Origin: an uncultured Acetatifactor sp. | Lineage (GTDB): Bacteria; Bacillota; Clostridia; Lachnospirales; Lachnospiraceae | DNA: 64,000 bases | Direction of reading: 5' to 3' | NCBI GenBank assembly: GCA_947629645.1 | Contig: CANREV010000008.1 | Coordinates: forward strand, 33,067 to 97,066 | In this document: positions 7,808-16,775 of the stretch, piece by piece | Layout: the number at the start of each line of letters is the position of its first letter | Position numbering within the stretch: position 1 is the first letter of the stretch | Program-made: the position numbers and the translations under genes | The notes under the pieces: model-generated | What the model was told of the DNA's origin: nothing | The model's input: only the letters and a program-made list of their open reading frames with translations | Databases searched by the model: none

Positions 7808-10539
7808 TCAACGGGTTCCCTGTACTCAGGGAACTCCATCACGATCTTGAACAGATCGCCGTCCAAAAAAATCTGAAAACTGCCGCCCTGAACCTGTACC
7901 AGGCTCTGCGCGATAGACAGTCCCAGTCCCGACCCTTCTGTAGATCTGGAGGAATCTCCCCTGCTAAAACGTTCCGTCAGCTCTTCCGGCCGGATATTCA
8001 TCTGCTGTCTGGATATATTCTTGACAGACACCTCCACAGTGCCTTCCTCCCCTGCCGTCAGATCCACATAAACGCGCGTACCTTCCATAGCATACTTACA
8101 GATATTGTTAAACAGGTTTTCCATCACCCGCCACATTCTGCGGCTGTCCGCATAGATATAAGCCGATACGCCATTCTCCCCAAAGATGACCTGCAGGCTT
8201 TTTTCCTCCAGCTTTTCAGAAAATTCCCCGATACTCTGATTTATCAGCTCCGTAAGATTTAATTTTTCCCGATTCAGCACGATATTTCCCGATGAGATCT
8301 TGGATGCTTCCACCAGATCATCTGTCAGTTGTTTTAATCGGTTTGCTTTGCTGTCCAGGATGTCGATATAGCTCTTTGCAGGTTCCGTTTCTATTTTCAG
8401 ACGCTTCAAAAGGTCCACATAGTTGATGATGGAAGTGAGAGGTGTCTTGATATCGTGAGAGACGTTAGTGATCAGATCCGTCTTTAACTGCTCATCCTTC
8501 ATGCTTGTTTTCACAGCCTTACGTATTCCCTCACCGATATTATTTACCGCATCCGCCATCTCTTTGCTGGAACCGTGAAGATTTTCCGTAGCAAGCTTAA
8601 ACTCCACCTCGCCATCGCGGATCTTGTTGATTCCATCGACAATCTCCGTCTGTTCCGCGCTCCGCTTGAACAACAGCATTCCCACTACCCCGTCAAAAAT
8701 CACCACTCCGGACAAAATCAGCAAAACCAGCAACGCCTCATACCGCAGATTGTAGATCGCAACCGCGCCGATCAGGTTGACCAATAGAAACATATTGTAG
8801 GGCAGCAATGTGCTGATAACGGAACTTCTGTTGCGGAATACAAAAACTACCGTATTGTGAACCATAACACAGAACCTGTGCAGGAAACTGTCGGACCACA
8901 GATTGCCATACCTTACTCTGCGAACCAGACTGTACCAGACCAGGCTGACAGCTACGCTGACATAAACGCCATATAGCGCAAAGGCGCCGTAGCGGTAAAG
9001 CCGTGTGAGCTGGATCCCCCATATTTCGGAAGGAATAACGCCGGCCTTTCCGGTCATTCCCGAAAGGATCCGGTATCCCCGGTATCCGCCATATCCCAAT
9101 GCCAGCGAAAAAAGCAGTCCCGCTTCCGTCCATATATGGTCAATACGGCTAAGCGCCGGAATCTTCTCTCCTTTCTGGCCCGTCTTAATGCCTGTGGTGG
9201 CAGTCAGATAGACGCCAAGGATAATCCAGACAATCATCAGGCAGATGATTCCAGCCACGATCCTGCCGGCATTGGGAACAATCCTGTTATAGACCTTTCC
9301 CGCATTGTAAAAGGCATCCTCCTTCACTCCGTAACTGGTATCGATCCCCAGCCAGATATGGGTAGTGTCGGGATATGCGTAATCGTAAACACTGATATAT
9401 TCATCGATCTCATCCTCGCTCAGAACGGTGTTTCCCATAAACGCCAGACTGTCAGGATAATAGATCAGGTATCTTCTATATTCGGAGAAAAACTCTGTCA
9501 CGGCGTTATCATCCGCGTGCTCCAGCTCAGAAACATTAGTATAAGTGCACATTCCCTCGTCCGTCATCATACGCACCATATACCTGATATTGGTACTGCC
9601 TGCTTTATATGCGCTATTGCACAACTGATAGCGCTGATAATTCAGGGTTAACTGATCAACAGCCTGCTCCACGTTGTTTTGAAGTTTCATATAATCGACC
9701 CAGTTATCGGCATAGGACAGCAGCTGCTTCTCTCCGTCCACCGTCTCATAGCGGCAGTTTAAGAGCGGGAAAAAGACCGAAAGACTTCCATCGTCTTCCC
9801 TCGACATAACGATATCATCAATTCCCTGCGTCATAATATAGGAAAACACCATATCTTCCAGCTGTTCTTCCGTATATTTTTCAAATTCTTTCTGCAAAAG
9901 CTCACTGTCTGCCGCAGCGACAGAACGTTGTTCTAAAGTCTGGTCAGATTGCTCCATGCCTTCCACAGATATCTGAGGCGCAGGCTGGACGCTCTGAGTT
10001 TCCTCCTCATGGTCTACTTTGTGAAAGCCTGTGAAATAAAGCTGTCCATACTCGTCCAAAGCAAAATTTTCCACATGGATGACATTGCCAAAATAATTGA
10101 CAAACTCAGACATACTCATGACGCGATTCGTATATTCCACGCCGTATTTTCCCCACTTGATAAGATCGTCCAGCTCATAAACAACCGTCAGCGGGCACTG
10201 ATTATCCTCGCCTGTCTTTGCCGCATACTCCGTCACGTCTATACGCTTTGCGGGATCAAAGACGCCATCCGTCTCCAACTGACCTTTCAGCATCACAAGC
10301 TGGGTGATATCGGAAACCGCGTTGCGGAACAAGTCATGAAAAACCTCCGACTCTTCAAACTCCCGGCTGGTTCCAAAGGGAAAAATCTGATAGACCTGTC
10401 TGCCGTCAATAGATTCCACTTCAACGTAAGAATTCAGCATTACCCCCGCTATAGCCAGCAGAATGACTGCCGCAAGAAAATGATGCAGCAGTTGAATGCC
10501 GATTCTTTTTAATTTTGCCTTTTTCCCAGTGCTTACCAT
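7783..10539 (-). CDS. Sensor histidine kinase with large extracytoplasmic domain
   Basis: 918 residues. A first membrane helix (about 15-36) is followed by some 370 extracytoplasmic residues, then at least five hydrophobic segments (about 410-635). Next come a HAMP-like linker, a HisKA helix with H695 in SHDIKTPL, an N box near residue 808 (NLFNNICKY), and the G box GSGLGLS near residue 870. This makes a complete class I kinase. The long outer domain has no motif I recognise. The response regulator gene ends 18 bases upstream, so the two form one operon and presumably one phosphorelay. The 3' end overlaps the end of prs on the opposite strand, with no terminator visible between them. Confidence 0.9.
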   Translation of the reverse strand: MVSTGKKAKLKRIGIQLLHHFLAAVILLAIAGVMLNSYVEVESIDGRQVYQIFPFGTSREFEESEVFHDLFRNAVSDITQLVMLKGQLETDGVFDPAKRIDVTEYAAKTGEDNQCPLTVVYELDDLIKWGKYGVEYTNRVMSMSEFVNYFGNVIHVENFALDEYGQLYFTGFHKVDHEEETQSVQPAPQISVEGMEQSDQTLEQRSVAAADSELLQKEFEKYTEEQLEDMVFSYIMTQGIDDIVMSREDDGSLSVFFPLLNCRYETVDGEKQLLSYADNWVDYMKLQNNVEQAVDQLTLNYQRYQLCNSAYKAGSTNIRYMVRMMTDEGMCTYTNVSELEHADDNAVTEFFSEYRRYLIYYPDSLAFMGNTVLSEDEIDEYISVYDYAYPDTTHIWLGIDTSYGVKEDAFYNAGKVYNRIVPNAGRIVAGIICLMIVWIILGVYLTATTGIKTGQKGEKIPALSRIDHIWTEAGLLFSLALGYGGYRGYRILSGMTGKAGVIPSEIWGIQLTRLYRYGAFALYGVYVSVAVSLVWYSLVRRVRYGNLWSDSFLHRFCVMVHNTVVFVFRNRSSVISTLLPYNMFLLVNLIGAVAIYNLRYEALLVLLILSGVVIFDGVVGMLLFKRSAEQTEIVDGINKIRDGEVEFKLATENLHGSSKEMADAVNNIGEGIRKAVKTSMKDEQLKTDLITNVSHDIKTPLTSIINYVDLLKRLKIETEPAKSYIDILDSKANRLKQLTDDLVEASKISSGNIVLNREKLNLTELINQSIGEFSEKLEEKSLQVIFGENGVSAYIYADSRRMWRVMENLFNNICKYAMEGTRVYVDLTAGEEGTVEVSVKNISRQQMNIRPEELTERFSRGDSSRSTEGSGLGLSIAQSLVQVQGGSFQIFLDGDLFKIVMEFPEYREPVDQNVTSVL

Positions 10540-10557
10540 TTGCAGACTGTTTCCTTT

Positions 10558-11250
10558 TTATTGTTTATCTATTTTATATCCAACGCCCCAGACTACTTTC
10601 AGGTATCTGGGCTCTTTGGGGTTGATCTCAATCTTTTCCCTGATATGTCTGATATGGACCGCTACTGTGTTATCCGCGCCGATGGCATCCTCGTTCCATA
10701 TGCTCTCATAAATCTGGTCGATGGAAAAGACCCTGCCCTGATTTTTCATCAGCAAAAGCAGAATATTATATTCGATAGGCGTCATCTTTACCGGCTCATC
10801 GTCTACCGTCACCTGTTTTGTCTCGTCATTGATCACCAGTCCCCCCACCTGATAGACTGACTTGCTGTCCGTATTCAGGCTTCCCAGCGAGGTGTAACGC
10901 CGCAGATTGGATTTTACCCTTGCCGCCAGCTCTAATGGATTAAATGGTTTTGTAATATAGTCATCAGCGCCAATATTCAGCCCGAGAATCTTGTCCGTAT
11001 CTTCAGACTTGGCGGACAAAATGATGATGGGGATACTGCTGTACTCCCTGATCTTCAAAGTGGCGCGGATGCCATCCAGCTTTGGCATCATGACATCCAT
11101 AATCAGAAGCTGGATATCCTCTTTTTTCATGATCTCTATGGCCTGCGCCCCATCGTATGCCTTCAGGATACGATAACCGTCCTGGCTTAAATAGATCTCA
11201 ATGGCATCCACGATCTCTTTATCATCATCACAAACAAGTATATTTGCCAT
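10558..11250 (-). CDS. OmpR/PhoB-family response regulator
   Basis: 230 residues. A receiver domain (1-120) has the acidic pocket at D8-D10, phosphoacceptor D52 in IMDVMMPKLDG, and K in LSAKSED. A winged-helix DNA-binding domain follows (about 135-230: MTPIEYNILLLL, DNTVAVHIRHIREKIE, VWGVGYK). The start MANILVCDDD at 11250 is preferred over an in-frame ATG at 11277: the latter has no ribosome binding site and adds a non-family extension, while GGAGAG lies about 12 bases before 11250. It is the first gene of the operon with the 918-residue kinase and is probably its partner. Confidence 0.93.
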   Translation of the reverse strand: MANILVCDDDKEIVDAIEIYLSQDGYRILKAYDGAQAIEIMKKEDIQLLIMDVMMPKLDGIRATLKIREYSSIPIIILSAKSEDTDKILGLNIGADDYITKPFNPLELAARVKSNLRRYTSLGSLNTDSKSVYQVGGLVINDETKQVTVDDEPVKMTPIEYNILLLLMKNQGRVFSIDQIYESIWNEDAIGADNTVAVHIRHIREKIEINPKEPRYLKVVWGVGYKIDKQ

Positions 11251-11371
11251 AACCGCTTTCACTCTCCATCTTAACAATTATTCCGTTTAAAGAGAAACCT
11301 TAAAACATACTTTATTGAAACAAATCTTTTTTAAATGTTTAAAGGGAATTTTATGAAGAATTCCTTAACAT

Positions 11372-12253
11372 TTATCCTTCCGGTTTCAACAGGAAAAATG
11401 CGCCAAAATTACCTCTGCGTCCCCCGCTGGCTCTGTGGGAAAAAAGATAATCACTGTTATGACAGGTGCAGATATCCGTGACAGAAATGTTCTGTCTTAA
11501 GATCCCCGCTTCCTCAAGGATCAACTGATTGGCGCGCCACAGGTCCAATTGATATTTCCCGCGCTCTCTTCCCTGTTCCAACACCAGTCCGCAATTCTCT
11601 CTGCCTTGAAACAGCCTTCTAAACTGCTCAGCCACTTCCTCGCTGACTTCATAACATTTCTGACAGATAGACGGCCCCACTGCCGCGATCATTTCTGAAG
11701 GCCGGCTCCCGAAAGCTTTTCCCATGGCTTCCACCATATGTCCTCCCATACGCTGCACGGTCCCTCTCCAGCCGGAGTGTGCAAGCCCGATAGCGCGATG
11801 CACCGGATCCAGCAAAAAGAGCGGCACACAATCCGCATAGTATGTCACCAGCGCGATCCCGCTTTCATCCGTGATCAGTCCGTCAATATCCTCATAATCT
11901 CTCGGCAGCGTAATACCTTTCCCGCAATCCGCGGCGGTGACGTGACGAATATTTACCGTATGGGTCTGGTGGGAGGCAACCATGTTCTCCGGCCTGCAGC
12001 CCAGTATCGCTCCGATCCGGCGGTAATTTTCCTGCACATGCTCCGGATCATCCCCTCTGGTAAAACTGAGGTTCATGGCAGCATAATCCCCCCGGCTCAC
12101 GCCTCCAAGGCGAGTGGTGATCAGATGTTTCGTCAGTCCGCTTTTTTCCAGAGAAGGAAAGGTTAAATATTCCAGTTGCTGCCCGTCCGCTAACCTGATA
12201 CCATTTTGCCGCAACACTCCGGCGCCATTTCCGCTCCTTTTGATTTGAAACAT
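11372..12253 (-). CDS. pgeF: Peptidoglycan editing factor PgeF / laccase-domain protein
   Basis: 293 residues of the YfiH/YlmD/PgeF family (older name: polyphenol oxidase). Metal-ligand motifs are visible: ASHQTHT, LAHSGWRGT and CHNSDYLFSHRASGGRRG near the C-terminus. In E. coli PgeF removes wrongly incorporated L-serine from muropeptide precursors; adenosine deaminase activity has been reported for relatives. The ATG at 12253 has GGAGG five bases upstream; an upstream ATG at 12304 would only add 17 residues of poor match. It lies at the tail of the rnhB-yraN run. Confidence 0.88.
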   Translation of the reverse strand: MFQIKRSGNGAGVLRQNGIRLADGQQLEYLTFPSLEKSGLTKHLITTRLGGVSRGDYAAMNLSFTRGDDPEHVQENYRRIGAILGCRPENMVASHQTHTVNIRHVTAADCGKGITLPRDYEDIDGLITDESGIALVTYYADCVPLFLLDPVHRAIGLAHSGWRGTVQRMGGHMVEAMGKAFGSRPSEMIAAVGPSICQKCYEVSEEVAEQFRRLFQGRENCGLVLEQGRERGKYQLDLWRANQLILEEAGILRQNISVTDICTCHNSDYLFSHRASGGRRGNFGAFFLLKPEG

Positions 12254-12304
12254 TTTTCCTCCATCAACGCTGTCTATACAGCCATGTGCCCCGCATTTTA
12301 TCAA

Positions 12305-12661
12305 CTATCGATAATGATGGCAAAATGCATTTTGAATCCATTCCAGTTCACTCTCCTGAATAGCCACCACATCGTATCTCACAGGACAGTCATCCCCGAT
12401 GCGGTGCATGCAGCGATAGTGATCCGCCGTTCTGCAGATCCGGCGCTGTTTACGAATATCAACGGCCTCCGATGCGCTTCCCATCGTTTTTGCGCTGCGA
12501 TATTTGACTTCCACAAACACCAGATAACCATTATGATACCCTACAATATCAATCTCACCCTGTCTGGTGCGGTAATTGCGCGCCACAATGCGCATACCAT
12601 GAGCCGCAAGGTACTCTGCCGCCTGTTCTTCCCCGCTGACTCCCGTCTCTCTTTGATTCAA
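12305..12661 (-). CDS. yraN: YraN family protein (UPF0102)
   Basis: 118 residues. The UPF0102 pattern is complete: GEEQAAEYLAAHG near residue 10, ARNYRTRQGEIDIVGY with the E-I-D of a restriction-endonuclease-like core, and VFVEVKYRSAKTMGS with the E-V-K that completes the nuclease-fold motif. The exact role is unknown, but the fold and motif suggest a nuclease. It lies 4 bases after the FlhB-like gene and within the rnhB block, as in many Firmicutes and Clostridia. Confidence 0.9.
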   Translation of the reverse strand: MNQRETGVSGEEQAAEYLAAHGMRIVARNYRTRQGEIDIVGYHNGYLVFVEVKYRSAKTMGSASEAVDIRKQRRICRTADHYRCMHRIGDDCPVRYDVVAIQESELEWIQNAFCHHYR

Positions 12662-12665
12662 TAAA

Positions 12666-12965
12666 CTACCTCTTGATCTTACTCTTTAATTTATCCATAG
12701 AATCCACAAAAACCAAAATCTCCGCCACCACCTCATACAGTTCCGGAGGTATCATTTCTCCGATATCCAATCTGGACAATGTTTCCGCCAGCTTGTCATC
12801 CCTGTGAACAGGCACGTTGCTTTCCTGAGCCCTCTCGATAATTCTCTCCGCCAGCGCGCCCCGGCCGCTGGCGATCACTCTGGGAGCGTCTTCCTCAGGA
12901 TTATATTCCAGCGCTATCGCCTGTTTTATTTTTTCCTGTTTCTCATCCTGACCTGCCATTGCCAT
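12666..12965 (-). CDS. FlhB-like cytoplasmic domain protein (YlqH type)
   Basis: 99 residues matching only the C-terminal cytoplasmic domain of the export-switch protein FlhB/YscU: QAIALEYNPEEDAPRVIASG, then ALAERIIERAQESNVPVHRD and a closing helix. The membrane half and the NPTH autocleavage site are absent; here the equivalent position reads ASGRG. B. subtilis YlqH is the same kind of stand-alone protein in the same genomic position, next to YlqG. It starts 14 bases after the FliK-like gene. With no flagellar gene nearby, it may have a role separate from flagellar export, which remains unknown. Confidence 0.85.
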   Translation of the reverse strand: MAMAGQDEKQEKIKQAIALEYNPEEDAPRVIASGRGALAERIIERAQESNVPVHRDDKLAETLSRLDIGEMIPPELYEVVAEILVFVDSMDKLKSKIKR

Positions 12966-12979
12966 ACCACCTTATTTCA

Positions 12980-14791
12980 TCACGTTCTCACGTCAAACGC
13001 ATATTGGGATAAAGCCACGCCTTTCTCCTTTTCTAAAAGCGGAGCCAATCCGCCGTTTGACGTACTTAGATCTTTTTCCCCTCTTGTCTCCATGGAGAAG
13101 CTTATGTCATATCCCCTTTTTTGCAGCCGGCTTGTAAGCAGATCCATGTGGGCTTCCAAAAAATCAAGCATCTCGTCATCGCACACATAGAATTTAGTGT
13201 TGACTTTATTATTCTGCATCGCCACATACACATCTACCGGCCCAAGATGTTCCATATCCAAATGAAGCAGGGCGCTGACTTTTCCATCTTTCTCCGCAAG
13301 ATTTCTCTTATTGGTATAGACATAAAGATCCCCCTGCGCCCGGCCCTGCTGTAAACGAAGAGGCAGTTGGATATAAGTATACGTCTGATTGATCTGATGT
13401 AAGAAATCCACATTTTGAGACAAATTGGAGACAGCTTTGTATGCTTCGCTTCCATTCTGGCCCGCATTCTCCATAGTCTGCCTCAATCCCTTCAGCTGGC
13501 TTTCCAGTCGCCTGTAAAAGGATTCCACTTTATCAGGTTCGGCCACATCCTGCGGCCGGAGACTCCAGGCTTCACGCAGCGTATTTCCGGGCATCTCCCT
13601 GAATTCTTTCCGGGAAAGTAAAAGCCTTGTCACATCACGCCCTTCAGATCCCCTCTCAGCCGCCTGTTCCAAAAGCCGTGACAGCACGGAGTAAACCCCC
13701 TCTCCTTTCGTCTCGCCGTTTTCAAACTGAAGAATCTGCCTTGAAAGCTGTTCCGTTTCCTGAGAAGACAGCTCTGACAGAGACAGCGCCTGATGCAAAG
13801 TCTGCGCCAAAGACTCCCTGAGCTGCTTAGGGATCTCGGGCATCTGCGTCTGTTCCGCCAAAGGCCGGGATACATCGGATACCGCATTCTCCGCCTGCTT
13901 TGGCTGATTGCCCTGCTCTAAAACCTCTTTCATCAGTATTGCTTCGTCCAAAACATGATCCGCGGAAAAACTCCCTTCTAAAATTTCCCCGCCGGATACA
14001 TTCCCTGCCAGAGTTTCCCCCCGGAAAGCTTCTTCTGTCAGGGTTTCCTCTCCTGATGGGATCTCCTGGCTCAAAATTTCCTGATCCAAAACCGCCTGAC
14101 CGGCCAGCTGCAAAAGTTCCCGGTACATCCCGGACGCGCCTTCCAAATCTCCCTTTGCGACCAGCGCATCCAGCATATCGGGGATAAGGTCCATTACCGT
14201 CTCTATGCCCTGCGCAAGCTGATAATTTAAATTGCGGTACGCGATCATCTGATTGACATTTTCCTCATTCACCGAAAGGCCGAGTTTGTGGAGATTGATG
14301 ATATCCGAAATCTCAGCATCCGGAAAAGCGTTAATCTCCCGATACAGCTGCTGGATAGAACTTTTGTCAATAGGCAATCCCGCCTCCATCATCTGCTCCG
14401 TCATGGCAACGGAAGTCTCATTGGCAGAGATTCCCGCCATATCCAACGCTTTTAACACATTCACATCCGTGGCTACATTGGCGAACAGAGGGCTCAGGGT
14501 GAGGGAACTGCCGTTATTTTTAACCTCGAAGGTCATATTCTTTCCAACTTCAATATTCAGATTCTGATCCAGCTTGGCATTCAGCACAAAATCATCTGCC
14601 AGCCGGATCTGAATATCTCCGCCATGTCGGGACAGGATTTCTCCCTGAAACGTCTGCCCCGGCACCAAGGATCTGATCTGACGGTTAAAAGCGGCCGCGC
14701 GGGAAGGCGAAAGGGAACCTGTCTTCTGATTTCTGCCAATGTCCTCACTCTTTGATTTCCCCGTAAAAATATCCGATAATCTCATTGACAT
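12980..14791 (-). CDS. FliK-like hook-length-control domain protein (YlqG/DUF6240 type)
   Basis: 603 residues. The first about 200 residues look like DUF6240 (SLVPGQTFQGEI then short helical repeats). The middle (about 230-420) is Glu/Gln-rich low-complexity sequence. The last 110 residues resemble the FliK C-terminal domain (LHLDMEHLGPVDVYVAM, then FLEAHMDLLTSRLQKRGYD). It sits directly before the FlhB-like gene, as ylqG does before ylqH in B. subtilis, and FliK and FlhB are physical partners in flagella. Its start codon shares one base with the rnhB stop (TAATG); a second ATG two codons on is possible. A flagellar role is not supported by the local context. Confidence 0.75.
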   Translation of the reverse strand: MSMRLSDIFTGKSKSEDIGRNQKTGSLSPSRAAAFNRQIRSLVPGQTFQGEILSRHGGDIQIRLADDFVLNAKLDQNLNIEVGKNMTFEVKNNGSSLTLSPLFANVATDVNVLKALDMAGISANETSVAMTEQMMEAGLPIDKSSIQQLYREINAFPDAEISDIINLHKLGLSVNEENVNQMIAYRNLNYQLAQGIETVMDLIPDMLDALVAKGDLEGASGMYRELLQLAGQAVLDQEILSQEIPSGEETLTEEAFRGETLAGNVSGGEILEGSFSADHVLDEAILMKEVLEQGNQPKQAENAVSDVSRPLAEQTQMPEIPKQLRESLAQTLHQALSLSELSSQETEQLSRQILQFENGETKGEGVYSVLSRLLEQAAERGSEGRDVTRLLLSRKEFREMPGNTLREAWSLRPQDVAEPDKVESFYRRLESQLKGLRQTMENAGQNGSEAYKAVSNLSQNVDFLHQINQTYTYIQLPLRLQQGRAQGDLYVYTNKRNLAEKDGKVSALLHLDMEHLGPVDVYVAMQNNKVNTKFYVCDDEMLDFLEAHMDLLTSRLQKRGYDISFSMETRGEKDLSTSNGGLAPLLEKEKGVALSQYAFDVRT

Positions 14792-15549
14792 TAAACTCCA
14801 AAATTTTTGATAAAACTTCTGCGGTGTATAGGCGAAGGGCCATACTTTTTTAACGCTGCAATATGGGCCGCACTGCCATATCCCTTGTTATCCGCAAAAC
14901 CATATTCCGGAAATACTTTGTCGTATTCCACCATCAGGCGATCCCTGGTTACTTTGGCAATGATACTGGCTGCACCGATAGAAATGCTCTTGGCGTCTCC
15001 CTTGATGATAGGGATCTGAGGAATCGCCACCGCGGGGATCGTCACGGCATCGTTCAACAGAATATCCGGCCGGGGATCCAGTTTCCCGACAGCCTCTCTC
15101 ATTGCCTCATATGTGGCCTGAAGGATATTGATCTCATCGATCCTCTCCGGTGTCGCGTAACCCACGGCACATGATACGGCCTGCTCCAGAATCACGCCGT
15201 AAAGCTCCTCTCTCTTTTTTTCGGATAGTTGCTTGGAATCATTTATATAAAGGATCCGGCAATCTTTAGGCAGGATCACTGCGCCGGCAACCACCGGTCC
15301 CGCCAGAGGGCCCCTGCCCGCTTCATCAATGCCACAGATCAATTTATAATCCCCATATTTCTCCTCATAGAACCGAAGCCTTTCGATCCGCTGCTTTTCC
15401 TTCTCCAGGGCGGCAATCTTTTTCCCGGCCGTCTCCACCAGTCTTTGTACTCCCGTCCTCTCATCACCCTGATACGCTGCTATAAATTCAGGCAGCTCAT
15501 CCACGGAAGCTGCCTGTAACTGCTTTTTGATCTCCACTATACTTTTCAT
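14791..15549 (-). CDS. rnhB: Ribonuclease HII
   Basis: 252 residues, close to B. subtilis RnhB (255). It cuts RNA in RNA-DNA hybrids and removes single ribonucleotides from DNA. The active-site motif CGIDEAGRGPLAGPVVAGA is near residue 75, and DSKQLSEKKR follows. The second acidic cluster is LLNDAVTIP, and GDAKSISIGAASIIAKVTRD is the family signature. The N-terminal 65 residues form the substrate-binding extension of Firmicute RnhB. The ATG at 15549 has GGAGG 6 bases upstream; longer in-frame forms run into lepB and are not credible. Confidence 0.96.
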   Translation of the reverse strand: MKSIVEIKKQLQAASVDELPEFIAAYQGDERTGVQRLVETAGKKIAALEKEKQRIERLRFYEEKYGDYKLICGIDEAGRGPLAGPVVAGAVILPKDCRILYINDSKQLSEKKREELYGVILEQAVSCAVGYATPERIDEINILQATYEAMREAVGKLDPRPDILLNDAVTIPAVAIPQIPIIKGDAKSISIGAASIIAKVTRDRLMVEYDKVFPEYGFADNKGYGSAAHIAALKKYGPSPIHRRSFIKNFGV

Positions 15550-15580
15550 ATGCATCCTCCATACGCCCTCACCCGCAAAG

Positions 15581-16159
15581 CTATTTGACAAACCCCATAC
15601 TCTGCTCCTGACACTTTGCCCGAAACCATACTTTTCCCAAAATGTCATTTTCATTGACAGGGCCGATATTGGCGGAACGACTATCCTCACTGTTTCCCGG
15701 ATTATCGCCGATGCAGAAATACTGACCGCTCTCCAGCGTAAATTCATTTTCAGCAATTCCGGCTTCTAACAGTTTTACCGTAACCCAGGGACTTTGAATA
15801 CCGTTTACATACATTACGCCGTCTTTCACTACCAGATGATCCCCCGGCACCGCGATGACCCGCTTGATGTAATAGTGGGAATTCTCGTTTCCGTTCGGCA
15901 AAAATACTACTACATCCCCTGCCTTAGGGGAGGACAAAAGATAGAGGAAACGGTTCACATATACTTTTTGTCCATTATACAGCGCAGGCTCCATCGATAC
16001 TCCCACAACATTAGTCGTCATGCCCAGAAAATAATCCAATACCACAGCGATAAAAATTGCGGCGAGGATTCCAAAGAGCCAGTTGAGCACTTCTCTGACA
16101 GCTGCGGAACTAATCTTTTTCTTCTTTTTATAAAAACTTAATCCCTTTCTCCTTGACAT
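15581..16159 (-). CDS. lepB: Signal peptidase I (first of two)
   Basis: 192 residues. A basic N-terminus and one membrane helix (about 25-46) place the catalytic domain outside. The catalytic serine is S55 in GVSMEPAL and the general base K99 in YYIKRVIAVPGD; the box GDNPGNSEDSR is intact apart from P in place of the usual R. Signal peptidases release Sec- and Tat-exported proteins. A second paralog is encoded 70 bases upstream. It differs in sequence from its neighbour, so it is an old duplication rather than a recent one. It is followed by rnhB. Confidence 0.95.
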   Translation of the reverse strand: MSRRKGLSFYKKKKKISSAAVREVLNWLFGILAAIFIAVVLDYFLGMTTNVVGVSMEPALYNGQKVYVNRFLYLLSSPKAGDVVVFLPNGNENSHYYIKRVIAVPGDHLVVKDGVMYVNGIQSPWVTVKLLEAGIAENEFTLESGQYFCIGDNPGNSEDSRSANIGPVNENDILGKVWFRAKCQEQSMGFVK

Positions 16160-16229
16160 TTCACATTTCCCACAAATTACACTGTCCCGCAGACCCTATT
16201 ACACACAACTGCAAACGCCTGGGACCTTT

Positions 16230-16775
16230 TCACTGATGTTTCAGGATGCCGACCTTGGACAATGGCCAGATACGGAGCCATGCCCGTCCTATAATATCTT
16301 TCCTGTGAATATTCCCCACAATTTCCATTCTGCTATCGCTGCTGTTATTCCTGTTGTCTCCCATGACGAAATATTCATCCTCCCCCAGTTGGATCGGATC
16401 GATGGCAATTCCGATATGTTCCGGCTTTATGACCTCTCTGCCGTAGCTCTCCGTCAGAGCTTCCCCATCGATGTAAATGGTTCCGTCCTCACCGATCTGC
16501 ACCGTTTCTCCCGGCATCCCAATGATCCTTTTTATGTAATAAGTATTCTCCTGATACTGAAAAGGAAATACGATGATGTCAAACCGCTGCGGATCCTCGA
16601 AACGATAAGTGATCTTATCCACGATCAGATTATCCCCATCGCTTAACGTGGTCTCCATGGAAGCCCCGTCCACCTGCGTCCGCTGCCCCACAAAATTAAT
16701 CAGCACATAAGTGATACACAGAACGGCCAACAGGTATAATAAAGTATTTATGATTTCTTTCATGACTTTATTCAT
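16230..16775 (-). CDS. lepB: Signal peptidase I (second of two)
   Basis: 181 residues with a single N-terminal membrane helix (about 8-29), catalytic S39 in DGASMETTL, general base K82 in YYIKRIIGMPGE, and the conserved GDNRNNSSDSR box. The start at 16775 is chosen because its ATGA overlaps the stop of ylqF and GGAGAGAGG lies about 10 bases upstream. A longer in-frame form from 16808 would overlap ylqF by 37 bases and add only basic residues. Translational coupling to ylqF is likely. Confidence 0.94.
   Translation of the reverse strand: MNKVMKEIINTLLYLLAVLCITYVLINFVGQRTQVDGASMETTLSDGDNLIVDKITYRFEDPQRFDIIVFPFQYQENTYYIKRIIGMPGETVQIGEDGTIYIDGEALTESYGREVIKPEHIGIAIDPIQLGEDEYFVMGDNRNNSSDSRMEIVGNIHRKDIIGRAWLRIWPLSKVGILKHQ

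Noticed and set aside
12666..14791. Part of a flagellar operon
   Set aside because: Only a FliK-like and a truncated FlhB-like gene are present, in the ylqG-ylqH position; no rod, hook or motor genes are near.
15550..15756. 69-residue N-terminal extension of rnhB
   Set aside because: It overlaps lepB in another frame; GGAGG precedes the ATG at 15549.
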